64,000 nt of DNA from Amycolatopsis sp. FDAARGOS 1241. Lineage in GTDB: Bacteria > Actinomycetota > Actinomycetes > Mycobacteriales > Pseudonocardiaceae. The position numbers and the translations under genes were made by a program. The first letter of the stretch is position 1; each line of letters begins with the position of its first letter. The notes beneath the pieces are model-generated. The model was not told where the DNA came from. It did not search any database and was given only the letters and a program-made list of their open reading frames with translations. The stretch lies in the NCBI RefSeq assembly GCF_016889705.1, contig NZ_CP069526.1, positions 6,014,001-6,078,000 of the forward strand, written 5' to 3'. Positions 25,246 through 33,712 of this stretch are shown piece after piece.

Positions 25246-25286
25246 GTTGTGTAACAGCTCCGCACGGACGCCGGCTGTTACACAAC
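25246..25286. promoter_or_regulatory. 13-bp perfect inverted repeat in the vanY/response-regulator interval
   Basis: GTTGTGTAACAGC (25246-25258) and its complement (25274-25286) flank a 15-nt spacer. The arms contain TGTAACA and TGTTACA, so the pair could be two half-sites or two sites for a dimeric regulator between the divergent genes. It could also form a hairpin, but neither gene ends here, so a terminator role is unlikely. Confidence 0.5.
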
Positions 25287-25405
25287 CATGACGTCACGCG
25301 CACGGACCGGTGAGACGGCGCGCGGATCCTCGCCGGAGGTGTCCGCTGTGGACTGTCCGGGATCCGGACGGGCGGGCACGGGAGAGCGCTGCGATAGTGA
25401 GAACC

Positions 25406-26101
25406 ATGCCCCGGGTGCTGTTGATCGAAGACGACCAGGCCGTGCGCGACGGCCTGCAGATCGCCCTGACCTACCAGGGCCACACCGTCGAAGCGGTGGA
25501 GAGCGGTGAAGAAGGACTCGCCCGGCTGAACTCGGCGGCCGCCGACGTCGTCGTGCTCGACCTGATGCTGCCCGGCATGGACGGGTTCGAGGTGTGCCGG
25601 CGCATCCGCGCCACCGGCGACCTGCCGATCATCATGCTCACCGCCCGCAACGACGACATCGACGTGGTCGCCGGCCTCGAAGCCGGCGCCGACGACTACG
25701 TGGTGAAACCCGCGCAGCCACGCGTGCTGGAGGCGCGGATCAAGGCAGTGCTGCGGCGCACCGGCGGCAAACCGCGGCAGGCCGGCTCGCCGAAACCGGG
25801 CCTCGAGCGCCACGGCGACCTCACCATCGACCGCGACGGCCTCGTGGTCGGCAAACGCGGCGTACCCGTCAGCCTCGCCCCCACGGAGCTGCGGCTGCTA
25901 CTGGAGCTGTCCGCCTCTCCCGGCCGCGTGCTCAGCCGCCAGCAGCTGCTCGAATCGGTGTGGGACCAGGGTTACCTCGGCGATTCGCGGCTCGTCGACG
26001 CCTGCGTGCAGCGCCTGCGCGCGAAGATCGAGGACGACCCCGCGGCGCCGGTGTTCGTGCAGACCCTGCGCGGGTTCGGGTACCGCTTCGGGCCCCTGTG
26101 A
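25406..26101 (+). CDS. OmpR-family response regulator
   Basis: A 231-residue two-component regulator. The receiver domain has the acidic pair EDD, phospho-acceptor Asp52 (VVVLDLMLPG), Thr in MLTARND and Lys101 (YVVKPAQPRVLEAR). The residue after KP is usually F or Y but is Ala here. The C-terminal winged helix carries LAPTELRLLLELSASPGRVL, SRQQLLESVWDQGYLGDSR and LRGFGYRFG. ATG 25406 is the only start that leaves a normal receiver N-terminus. The kinase gene follows after 10 bp and the lipoprotein gene overlaps that, giving a three-gene operon like mtrA-mtrB-lpqB in plan. Confidence 0.9.
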   Translation: MPRVLLIEDDQAVRDGLQIALTYQGHTVEAVESGEEGLARLNSAAADVVVLDLMLPGMDGFEVCRRIRATGDLPIIMLTARNDDIDVVAGLEAGADDYVVKPAQPRVLEARIKAVLRRTGGKPRQAGSPKPGLERHGDLTIDRDGLVVGKRGVPVSLAPTELRLLLELSASPGRVLSRQQLLESVWDQGYLGDSRLVDACVQRLRAKIEDDPAAPVFVQTLRGFGYRFGPL

Positions 26102-26111
26102 AGGCGAGCCC

Positions 26112-27530
26112 GTGAAGCTGTGGCGGGCCTGGGGCCTGCGCACGCGCCTGCTGGCGGCGTTCGTGCTGCTGAGCGTGGTCACGACCATCGCCGTCGCCGG
26201 GATCGGCTACCGGTCGGCGCGCACCACGATCCTGCAGAAGGCGCAGGACAGCGCAGTGGTCGAGCTGGAGAACCGCATCCAGCAGGTCTACCCCCTGCGG
26301 GTCGGTGGTCTGACCAGCGGCGACCTGGGGACCCTCGCCGGTGAGATCTCGGGGCGCGCGGACTCCGCGGTCGTGATCAGCGGGAACGGCACGGGCGGCA
26401 ACCCGGATGTGCAGACCTTGATCACGCCCGAGCTGAAGGAGATCGTCGACGGCGGCCGGGTGGGCTGGCAGCGCGTGGACGCCGGCGGGCAGACCGCGCT
26501 GCTGATCGGCACCCAGCTGCGGGTCACGACGACCGAGTCGCACCAGACCCGGCCGTCCGGGATCACGGTCTACGTGCTGCAGGGCCTCGCGGCCGAGTCC
26601 GCGAGCATCGCCGAGCTCGCGCGGAACGCGTGGCTGACCGGAGCCGGCGCGTTCGTGCTGGCCCTGCTGCTGGCACTCGCGGCCGCGCGCAGCGTGCTCG
26701 GCCCGGTGCGGGAGCTGCGCTCGGCCGCGCACCGGCTCGGCGAAGGTGATCTGGACACCCGGCTCACCGTCCGGGGCACCGACGAGCTGGCCGCCGTCGC
26801 GAAAACCTTCAACGCCACGGCGGAATCCCTGCAGAACCACGTGGCCGAACTGGAGCGGTTGGAGGCGGACGCGCGGCGGTTCGTCGCCGACGTGTCCCAC
26901 GAGCTGCGCACTCCGCTGGCGGCCATGACCGCCGTGACCGACGTGCTCGAGTCCGAGGTCGCCGGCCTGCCCGAGATCGCCGGCCGGGCGGTGCGGCTGG
27001 TCAGCCAGGAGACGCACAACCTCACGCGGCTCGTCAACGACCTCATCGAGGTGACCCGGTTCGACTCCGGCTCGGCGTCGCTCGCGCTCGACGACGTGGA
27101 CGTCGCCGACGCCCTCGTCGCCACGCTGCGCGCCCGTGGCTGGGCCGAGGAGATCCAGACCGAGCTGCCGGCGGGCATCCGCGCGCGCCTCGACCCCCGG
27201 CGGCTCGACGTGGTCGTCGCGAACCTCGTCGGCAACGCGCTGCGCCACGGCGCTACCCCGGTCCGCCTCGGCTTGAGCGCAGCCGAGGGCTGGGTCAAGA
27301 TCGAAGTCACCGACGAGGGCCCGGGGCTGAACGAGGAGGTGCTCCCGCACGTGTTCGACCGCTTCTACAAGGCCGACACCGCCCGCACCCGCTCCGAAGG
27401 CAGCGGGCTCGGACTCGCGATCTCGTGGGAGAACGCCAAGCTGCACGGCGGCACGCTCACCGCCGCCAACCGCCCCGGCGGCGGCGCCGCGTTCACACTG
27501 CGCCTGCCCGTGGCGGGAGGTGCGGGGTGA
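26112..27530 (+). CDS. Sensor histidine kinase
   Basis: A 472-residue membrane kinase. One helix at about 12-32 and another at about 175-195 frame an extracytoplasmic sensor domain of about 140 residues. A HAMP domain follows (RSVLGPVRELRSAAHRLGEG). The phospho-acceptor is His263 in ADVSHELRTPLA. The ATP site has NLVGNALRHG, DEGPGLNEEVLPHVFDRFYK and GSGLGLAIS. The GTG start at 26112 lies 10 bp after the response regulator. The signal sensed is unknown, though the coupled GerMN lipoprotein suggests an envelope cue. Confidence 0.9.
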   Translation: MKLWRAWGLRTRLLAAFVLLSVVTTIAVAGIGYRSARTTILQKAQDSAVVELENRIQQVYPLRVGGLTSGDLGTLAGEISGRADSAVVISGNGTGGNPDVQTLITPELKEIVDGGRVGWQRVDAGGQTALLIGTQLRVTTTESHQTRPSGITVYVLQGLAAESASIAELARNAWLTGAGAFVLALLLALAAARSVLGPVRELRSAAHRLGEGDLDTRLTVRGTDELAAVAKTFNATAESLQNHVAELERLEADARRFVADVSHELRTPLAAMTAVTDVLESEVAGLPEIAGRAVRLVSQETHNLTRLVNDLIEVTRFDSGSASLALDDVDVADALVATLRARGWAEEIQTELPAGIRARLDPRRLDVVVANLVGNALRHGATPVRLGLSAAEGWVKIEVTDEGPGLNEEVLPHVFDRFYKADTARTRSEGSGLGLAISWENAKLHGGTLTAANRPGGGAAFTLRLPVAGGAG

Positions 27531-27997
27531 GCCGGCAGGTGGCGGCGGCGATCTTGCTGGTGGCGCTCACGGCCACGGCCTGCGGCGTACGGCCCAGTGC
27601 CGCGATCTCCGGAGGCGACCCGCCGAGCGGGCCGGCGGAGCCGACGGTCGACCAGGCGCACGACACGATCTACCTCGTGGCCGACGGGTCGCTCCGGCTG
27701 GCGACGCGCGACGGCGCGAACCTCACCGGCGCGGCCGCGATCAACGCACTGGCGCAGGGCCCGAGCCCGGCCGAGCAGGCGGACGGGCTGACCACGGAGG
27801 TGCCGCGGTCCGTGGTGCCGGCCACCGTACTGGCGTCGGCAGGCGGGACCGTCGTTCAGCTGTCCAGCTCGGTGACCGCGCTGTCGGACCTGGCGGTGCG
27901 CCAGATCGTGTGCACACTGCGCAACCAGCGCCCGCCGGGGGCTCGGTTCATCCTCACCGGCGGCGGGGAGACCCGCGGTCCGGAAGCGTGCAACTGA
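27527..27997 (+). CDS. Putative GerMN-domain lipoprotein
   Basis: A 156-residue exported protein. The N-terminus VAAAILLVALTATACGVRPS is a lipoprotein-type signal with Cys as the modified residue, although the residue at position -3 (Ala) is not the usual Leu. The mature part, IYLVADGSLRLATRDG and INALAQGPSPAEQADGLTTE, ending LRNQRPPGARFILTGGG, fits a GerMN (sporulation/LpqB-type) domain. GTG 27527 overlaps the kinase stop by GTGA. By analogy with LpqB it may modulate the kinase outside the membrane; this is inference. Confidence 0.75.
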   Translation: MSRQVAAAILLVALTATACGVRPSAAISGGDPPSGPAEPTVDQAHDTIYLVADGSLRLATRDGANLTGAAAINALAQGPSPAEQADGLTTEVPRSVVPATVLASAGGTVVQLSSSVTALSDLAVRQIVCTLRNQRPPGARFILTGGGETRGPEACN

Positions 27998-28004
27998 GGC
28001 GGGT

Positions 28005-29192
28005 TCAGCCGACCTTCTCCGGCTCCCTGCTGCGCTTCCGGCCGATCACCGGTGCCGCCGCGACGGCGGCCACGCAGAGGGCGAACGGCACCGCGAAGGC
28101 GACGTTGAGCGGCATCCAGTGCGTGAGCCCGCCGATCAGCGCGGGCCCCGCCAGCAAGCCGACGTAGCCGAGCCCGACAACCCGTGCCATCAGGGCCCCG
28201 GACGCGCGCGTGTCGAGGTTGCCCGCCGCCGTGAACAGCTGCGGGACACCGCCGGAGAGGCCGAGGCCGAACAGCGCCCAGCCGGCGAGCGCCAGTGGCA
28301 CCCACGGCACCAGCGCGGCCGTCCCGACACCGACCGCGGCCAGGGCCGAGCCGTAGCGCACCACCGCGACGGGACCGGCCAGCGCGGCGACGCGGTCGGT
28401 GACGAAGCGCCCGACCGTCATCGCGACGGCGAACGACCCGTACGCCAGCGCGGCGGTGCTCGCCGACGTGCCCAGCACGTCCTGCAGGTGCAGCGCGGCC
28501 CAGTCGTTCGCGACGCCCTCCGAGAGCATCAGCGCGAACGCCAGCGCACCGAGGAGCCAGACGACCCGCACCGGCGTCCGGCCTTTCCCGGCCGGGGCGG
28601 GGCCGGTATCGGCGGGTTCGGTCCGCCGGCTGTCGAGCAGCAGCCGCCCGGCGCCCAGCGAAGCGGCGACGCAGACCGCGCCCGTGGCGCTCAGCGTGAC
28701 GGCCGTCGGCACGTTCGCGCCCAGCACGGCGGCCCCGACGGCCGCGGCGAGCGCACCGCCGATCGACCACATCGCGTGGAACGCCGCCATGATCGGGCGG
28801 GGGTACGCGCGTTCGACGACCACGGCCTGGGCGTTCATGGCGACGTCGAGGGAGCCGTTGCAGAAGCCGAACAGCACGAGGGAGAGCCCGAGGGTCCACC
28901 AGCTGGTCGCGAGCCCGGGCAGGAACAGCGCGAGCCCCAGCAGCACGCCGGCCGCGGGGACGACGCGGCGGTGGCCGAAGCGGTCGGCGAGCGGGCCGGA
29001 CACCTGCATGCCGGCGAACGCCGCGCCGCCGAGCACGAGCAGCAGCGCGCCGAGCGTGGTGTGCGAGATGCCGGTGGCGCGCTCGACCACGGGGATGTGC
29101 ACCACCCACATGCCGACCGCGAACCCGTTGAGCGCGAAGAAGCTCCACGTCGCGAACCGGGCAGCGCGAGGCAGCCGGGGAACCTCGGTCAT
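28005..29192 (-). CDS. MFS transporter
   Basis: A 395-residue carrier with about 12 hydrophobic helices. The helix 2-3 loop is SGPLADRFGHRRVVPAAG. The sequence resembles sugar/drug efflux-type MFS proteins (YbjJ-like), with a hydrophilic centre SRRTEPADTGPAPAGKGR. ATG 29192 follows GAGGAA. It diverges from a TetR gene at 29342, so that regulator probably represses it. It converges on the GerMN lipoprotein gene with 7 bp between stops. The substrate is unknown. Confidence 0.85.
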   Translation of the reverse strand: MTEVPRLPRAARFATWSFFALNGFAVGMWVVHIPVVERATGISHTTLGALLLVLGGAAFAGMQVSGPLADRFGHRRVVPAAGVLLGLALFLPGLATSWWTLGLSLVLFGFCNGSLDVAMNAQAVVVERAYPRPIMAAFHAMWSIGGALAAAVGAAVLGANVPTAVTLSATGAVCVAASLGAGRLLLDSRRTEPADTGPAPAGKGRTPVRVVWLLGALAFALMLSEGVANDWAALHLQDVLGTSASTAALAYGSFAVAMTVGRFVTDRVAALAGPVAVVRYGSALAAVGVGTAALVPWVPLALAGWALFGLGLSGGVPQLFTAAGNLDTRASGALMARVVGLGYVGLLAGPALIGGLTHWMPLNVAFAVPFALCVAAVAAAPVIGRKRSREPEKVG

Positions 29193-29341
29193 TCGGGCGA
29201 TTCCTCCCTCGATCGTCGGGCCATGGTTGCACAGCCACCACCGATTCGTGCAAATTCTTTGTTCGAATGATCACGCCGGACGATCGAAACTCGGCTGCGG
29301 CATGATGGGCGGGTGCACGCCGCCGAACCGATCGCCGTCCC

Positions 29342-29932
29342 GTGACCGGGGGCTACCTGAAGGGCCGGATCCGCCGCGAGGACATCATTTCCGCGGCCGC
29401 TGTGGTGTACGGCGAGGCGGGCTACCACGGTTCTTCGCTGCGGGAGATCGCCAAGCGCGCGGGCATCAGCCACGCCGGGTTGCTGTACTACTTCCCCACC
29501 AAGGAGGCGCTGCTCGCAGCCGTGCTGGAGCGGCGCTACGCCGAGGACTCCGAGCGCGAGCAGCTGACGGTGCCGCCCGGGCTGGCGGTGCTGCGGCACT
29601 TCGTCGCGCTGGCCGGGCACAACGTACGCCACCCCCGCATCGTCGACCTGTACTCGCGGCTGGCGGCCGAAGCCGTGGCCCCGGACCACCCGGCGCACGA
29701 ATACTTCGACCGGCACTACCGGCAGGCCCGCGAAGGCGTGCTCGACTCGTTCCGCGTGCTCGCCGAGACGGGCGAGCTGCGCGAGGGCGTCGACCCCGAC
29801 TTCGCGGCCCTGACCTTCATCGCGTTGATGGACGGCTTGCAGGTCCAGTGGCTCACCACCCCGGCCGACGTGGACCTCGTGGGATCGCTGCGGTTCTACC
29901 TGCAGAACCTGCTCACCGTCCCGCTGGGTTAA
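29342..29932 (+). CDS. TetR-family transcriptional regulator
   Basis: A 196-residue repressor. Helix-turn-helix residues are in AAVVYGEAGYHGSSLREIAK followed by RAGISHAGLLYYFPTKEALL. The C-terminal ligand domain ends in TFIALMDGLQVQWLTTPADV, as in many regulators of efflux or catabolic genes. GTG 29342 is used because the upstream ATGs are in other frames. The 149-bp divergent interval holds imperfect dyads (for example ATTCG...CGAAT around 29252-29270) that could be its operator. The stop overlaps the convergent oxidoreductase gene by 4 bp. Confidence 0.85.
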   Translation: MTGGYLKGRIRREDIISAAAVVYGEAGYHGSSLREIAKRAGISHAGLLYYFPTKEALLAAVLERRYAEDSEREQLTVPPGLAVLRHFVALAGHNVRHPRIVDLYSRLAAEAVAPDHPAHEYFDRHYRQAREGVLDSFRVLAETGELREGVDPDFAALTFIALMDGLQVQWLTTPADVDLVGSLRFYLQNLLTVPLG

Positions 29933-31032
29933 AGCGTGCGGGCGAACGGGTCCCAGCCCTCGGGCAACGCGGGCGGCACCTCGACCGTGGAGTTCACCTC
30001 CACCGTCCGGCCGCGCGTGAGCGATTCGTCGATGGCCAGCATCGCATCGAGCACGTGGTAGGCCAGCTCGCCCGACGCGCGTTCCGGCACACCGGTGCGG
30101 AGCGCCCGCGCGAGTTCCAGCACGCCGGTTCCCCGCGACGCCGGATGTCCTTGCGGCGTCAGCTCTTCCGGTCCGTCCGCGCCGAGCAGGTGCAGTTTCG
30201 TGGGGCCGTCGAAGCGGTTCGGATCGGGGAGCACCGCCGTGCCGAGCGTGCCGGTCACCTCGACGAAACCCGTGCGCACCAAGGCGGAGTCGAAGCTCAG
30301 CACCACCTGCGCGCTGCCGCCGCGGCTGAACTCGACGAGCGCGGTCACCGTGGTCGGCACCGTCACGGCGAACTCCGTGCCGGCCCGCGGCCCGGAGCCG
30401 ATCACGCGCGTGTCGCGCGCGCGGCCGCCGGCGCCGGTGACCTTGCGGATCGGGCCGAACAGCTGCACGAGTTCCGTGAGGTAGTACGGGCCCATGTCCA
30501 GCAGCGGCCCGCCACCGCCGGCGAAGAGGAACTCCGGTGCCGGGTGCCAGCTCTCGGGCCCCGGCGTCTGGAACAGCGCGAGCCCCGTACGCGGATCACC
30601 GACGCGGCCGGCTTCGATCGCGCGCCGGGCCGTCTGCAGGCCGGCGCCGAGCACGGTGTCGGGCGCGCTCGCCACGCGCAGGCCCTTCTCCCGGGCGCGG
30701 TCGAGCAGCTTGCGGCCCGTCTGCCGGTCGAGCGCGAGCGGCTTCTCGGCCCACACGCTCTTGCCCGCTTCCAGCGCAGCCAGGCCGATCTCCACGTGGG
30801 CAGCCGGGATCGTGAGGTTCACGACCACCTCGATCTCCGGGTCCGCGAGCAGCTCCGAGACGGTCTGCCCGTGGGGCACCCCGTGTTTCGCCGCCTGTGC
30901 CTGCGCGCGCGGCACGTCGAGGTCCGCGACGGACAGCACGCGCACGTCGGGGAAGCTCGTGAGGTTCTCCAGGTAGGTGTCGCTGATGACGCCGGCGCCG
31001 ATGAGCCCGACGCCGACAGGTCCACCCGTCAC
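29929..31032 (-). CDS. Gfo/Idh/MocA-family oxidoreductase
   Basis: A 367-residue NAD(P)-dependent sugar or cyclitol dehydrogenase. The Rossmann fold begins VGVGLIGAGVISDTYLENL. The conserved substrate-binding lysine is in SVWAEKPLALD. The C-terminal alpha/beta domain includes GPLLDMGPYYLTELVQLFGP, with the D-x-G-x-Y-Y motif that places the catalytic residues. GTG 31032 overlaps the sugar isomerase stop by 4 bp, so the two enzymes are a coupled pair, a common arrangement in inositol or ketosugar catabolism. The substrate is not determined. Confidence 0.88.
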   Translation of the reverse strand: MTGGPVGVGLIGAGVISDTYLENLTSFPDVRVLSVADLDVPRAQAQAAKHGVPHGQTVSELLADPEIEVVVNLTIPAAHVEIGLAALEAGKSVWAEKPLALDRQTGRKLLDRAREKGLRVASAPDTVLGAGLQTARRAIEAGRVGDPRTGLALFQTPGPESWHPAPEFLFAGGGGPLLDMGPYYLTELVQLFGPIRKVTGAGGRARDTRVIGSGPRAGTEFAVTVPTTVTALVEFSRGGSAQVVLSFDSALVRTGFVEVTGTLGTAVLPDPNRFDGPTKLHLLGADGPEELTPQGHPASRGTGVLELARALRTGVPERASGELAYHVLDAMLAIDESLTRGRTVEVNSTVEVPPALPEGWDPFARTL

Positions 31033-31763
31033 TTCGCGGCCTCGGTGAGGTAGGCGAAGCTGGCCGCGATGCCGTCGAAGATGTCGCCGTCGTAGCGGTC
31101 GAACTCGACCACGCGCAGCGCTTGCGGTGCGGCGGCGAGGACCTCGGGCAGCGGCACGCTGCCCTGACCCGCCGGAACCTGGCCGGACGCGTCGGTGGCG
31201 AGCGCGCCGTCCTTCACGTGGATGGCGTGCACGCGCTGGCCGAGCCGGCGCAGCAGCTCCGGCGCGTTCTCACCGCCCGCGGTGGCCCAGTAGGCGTCGA
31301 CCTCGAGCGCGATCGCCGGGTCGAGCTGCTCGGCCAACACCTCGAGGGCGCTGCGGCCGTCGACGCGGGACTCCAGCTCCCACCAGTGGTTGTGGTAGCC
31401 GACGCGCACGTCGTGCTCCTGCGCGACCTTCGCCGCCGCGTTCAACGCCGTCGCGGTCGCCGCGATGTCGGCCGGGTCCTGCCACTGCTCGGGCTTCACC
31501 AGCGGGTCGATGACCACGGCGATGCCCAGCTGCTTCGCGGCGGCGAACACGGCGTGCTGGTCTTCACCGATCAGCTTCGCGTGCGCCGTCGGCGCCGTCA
31601 GCCCGAACGCCTGCAGCCCGGAGGACAGCGCCGCCACGTTCTCGACGACGCCGTATGGCTCGACCTGCGTGAACCCGATCGCGGCGAGCCGCCGCAGGGT
31701 GTCCGCCGGGTCGGCCGCGAACGCGTCGCGGACCGAGTACAGCTGCACGGAAAGCTTGCCCAT
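31029..31763 (-). CDS. Sugar phosphate isomerase/epimerase (xylose-isomerase-like TIM barrel)
   Basis: A 244-residue TIM-barrel protein starting MGKLSVQLYSVRDAF, typical of the AP-endonuclease-2/xylose-isomerase-like superfamily. Metal-binding features are YHNHWWELE, ALEVDAYWATAGGEN, HAIHVKDG and RVVEFDRYDGD. ATG 31763 follows GGAG by 5 nt; a 50-codon upstream extension has no family similarity. It is first in a two-gene operon with the Gfo/Idh dehydrogenase. A direct repeat upstream (31819-31845) may control both. Confidence 0.88.
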   Translation of the reverse strand: MGKLSVQLYSVRDAFAADPADTLRRLAAIGFTQVEPYGVVENVAALSSGLQAFGLTAPTAHAKLIGEDQHAVFAAAKQLGIAVVIDPLVKPEQWQDPADIAATATALNAAAKVAQEHDVRVGYHNHWWELESRVDGRSALEVLAEQLDPAIALEVDAYWATAGGENAPELLRRLGQRVHAIHVKDGALATDASGQVPAGQGSVPLPEVLAAAPQALRVVEFDRYDGDIFDGIAASFAYLTEAAK

Positions 31764-31818
31764 TCCAGCTCCTTGGCTTCGCGGGTCGGCGGCGAAGCGC
31801 CGCGTCGCCAGAATTTCT

Positions 31819-31845
31819 ACCAGGTGGTCAAAATTGACACCAGGT
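31819..31845. promoter_or_regulatory. Direct repeat ACCAGGT x2, candidate operator/promoter region
   Basis: ACCAGGT occurs at 31819-31825 and again at 31839-31845, 20 bp apart (two helical turns). Between them GTCAA and TTGAC form a small dyad. It lies 56 bp upstream of the isomerase start on the minus strand, and upstream of the small plus-strand gene at 31928. Confidence 0.4.
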
Positions 31846-31927
31846 CTTTCCGGGTGTCGGCGCGGTTTGAGGAGCGCCGGGCGGGGGCAGAAACCAGTAG
31901 GGCCCGCGACCACGGAAAGGCACCGCG

Positions 31928-32149
31928 ATGACCGAGCACCTCGGCATGAACGAGCTCATGGTGAAGGGCGAGGAAGAGAGCTTCTCCGCGCTGAAGTCCC
32001 GGCTCGTCGACGAGTACGGGAAGGCGCGGGAATCGGAGATCGCCAGCACGATCAGCGCGCAACGGCAGCACTTCGACGACGCCGGCGTGCGCAGCTTCCT
32101 GCCCGTGCTCGTCGAGCGCCAGGTGCGCGACCGGCTCGGCGAGCCCTGA
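31928..32149 (+). CDS. Small three-helix protein
   Basis: A 73-residue acidic helical protein: MVKGEEESFSALKSRLVDEY, ARESEIASTISAQRQHFDDA, then VRSFLPVLVERQVRDRL. The helix pattern matches the short three-helix bundle dimerisation domain proteins common in actinobacteria (DUF3562-like). GGAAAGG precedes ATG 31928 at normal spacing. No function is known. It converges on the broken SDR gene, with 3 bp between the stops. Confidence 0.65.
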   Translation: MTEHLGMNELMVKGEEESFSALKSRLVDEYGKARESEIASTISAQRQHFDDAGVRSFLPVLVERQVRDRLGEP

Positions 32150-32152
32150 GCG

Positions 32153-32922
32153 CTACGGGAGGATCGAGTCCACGTAGCCGCCGTCGACCCGCACCGCCCC
32201 GCCGGTGGTGGCCGACGCGAGCGGCGAACTGAGGTACACCACCAGGTTCGCGATCTCCTCGGGCTCGATCAGCCGCTGCAGCAGTGAGTGCGGGCGGTGG
32301 GTCTTCATGAACTCCCGCTGGGCCTCGCCCCACGGCAGGTCCTTGTCGACCAGCTGGTGGACGAAGTCCTCCACACCGCCGGTGTGCGTGGGACCGGCGT
32401 GCACGGAGTCGACCGTGACGCCGGTTCGCACCGCTGCCTTGGCGAAGCCGCGCGAGACGCCCAGCAGCGCGGTTTTCGACATGCCGTAGTGGATCATCTC
32501 GGCGGGGATCACGACCGCCGAGACGGTCGCGACGTCGAGGACGCGGCCCAGCCGCGCTCGATCATGGCGGGCATCGTCAGGCGCGTGAGGCGCACGGCCG
32601 CGAGCACGTTGACCTCGAAGTAGCGGCGCCACTCGCCGTCGCTGATCTCGAGCGGCTCGGCGGCGCCGAAGATGCCGAGGTTGTTGACCAGGATGCCCAC
32701 CCGTCCGGCTGCGTCCACGACTTGGCGCGCGCCTTCGTCGGTGGTCACGTCGCCGCTGCCGGCCATGAACTCACCGCCGGGCACCAGGCCGGTGAGCTCC
32801 TCGAGCGCGTGGGCGACCCGGGCTTCGGTGCGCCCGTTGACGACCACCCAGGCGCCGGTCCGCGCGAGCCCCGCGGCGATCGCCGCGCCGATCCCCTGCG
32901 TCGATCCGGTGACGAGCGCCAT
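32153..32922 (-). pseudogene. Short-chain dehydrogenase/reductase with a one-base frameshift
   Basis: The frame from ATG 32922 gives the NAD(P) site ALVTGSTQGIGAAIA and VNNLGIFGAAEPLEI up to TMPAMIERGW, then is lost. The remainder, GRVLDVATVSAVVIPAEMIH followed by YGMSK (the catalytic Y-x3-K) and the C-terminal GGAVRVDGGYVDSIL, lies in another frame to 32153. One extra G in the GGG run (32547-32549, CCC on the plus strand) restores GWGRVLD. The start is also odd: the upstream residues TKLDLDGK, normally part of the protein, are in frame but have no start codon before a stop. It may be a real pseudogene or an assembly indel. Confidence 0.85.
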
Positions 32923-33007
32923 CTTCCCGTCGAGGTCGAGCTTCGTAGGCTTCGCCTTCGTCGTTCGTGCGGCTGTCGATCTTGCGACCCATCATGCCGC
33001 CGATCGC

Positions 33008-33712
33008 TCAGCTCAGCAGCGCGCCGAGGTGGCCCGTCTCCTGGGCGAGGGTCATCCGGTAGCCGCCTTCGAGGCCGCGCTCCCAGGCGGTGACCGACGC
33101 GTTGGGCACGTCGGTGCGGGCGGCCGCGGTGAGGAGTTCCCGCTCGGGCACGGCTTCGAGGACGTACCGCAAAGCGAACACCGTCATCTCGTGGGCGAAG
33201 AAGAGCACCCGCTGACCCGGCGTCTCCGCGCTGAGCTCGGCGAGCAGCGATCGCAGCCGAAGCACGACGTCGGCCCACGACTCGCCGCCCGGCGGGCGGT
33301 AGTAGAACTTGCCAAGGCGCTCCTTGCGCTGCAGCTCGTCGGGCCAGCGTTCGGCGACCCCGCGGCTGGTGAGCAGGTCGAGGACGCCGAGCTCGCGATC
33401 GCGGACGCGTTCGTCCACGCGCAGGCCGCCGGGCACCTCGACGCCGCTGTCCTCCGCGACGCCGAGCGCGAGCCGGGCCGTGTCGAGTGCCCGCAGGTAC
33501 GGCGAGGCCACGACGAGGTCGGGCGGATTGTCCGCGAGCCACTCCCCCACGGCGCGGGCCTGCCGCTCGCCGAGGTCGTTCAGCGGCACGTCGGCGTCGC
33601 GCTCGGCGATGTCGATGACCGCGTGTCCCGCGTCCTCGGCGACCTCGCGGGCGACGTTGCCGGTGCTCTGGCCGTGGCGCACGAGGCCGATCCAGTCCAG
33701 CCGCGTCGTCAT
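33008..33712 (-). CDS. Histidine phosphatase family protein
   Basis: A 234-residue phosphoglycerate-mutase-like phosphatase. The phospho-acceptor motif is GLVRHGQSTGN near residue 12, the second catalytic region is VVASPYLRALDTARLA, and the second histidine is in VLFFAHEMTVFAL. This superfamily removes phosphate from sugars or small molecules in the cytosol; the substrate cannot be told. The ATG start at 33712 overlaps the acetyltransferase stop by four bases (ATGA), so the two are co-translated. Confidence 0.88.
   Translation of the reverse strand: MTTRLDWIGLVRHGQSTGNVAREVAEDAGHAVIDIAERDADVPLNDLGERQARAVGEWLADNPPDLVVASPYLRALDTARLALGVAEDSGVEVPGGLRVDERVRDRELGVLDLLTSRGVAERWPDELQRKERLGKFYYRPPGGESWADVVLRLRSLLAELSAETPGQRVLFFAHEMTVFALRYVLEAVPERELLTAAARTDVPNASVTAWERGLEGGYRMTLAQETGHLGALLS

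Noticed and set aside
32771..32995. Small frame MMGRKIDSRTNDEGEAYEAR... upstream of the SDR gene
   Set aside because: After the first 20 residues it is arginine-rich and antisense-like. It may mark the true start of the broken SDR gene but is not a separate gene.
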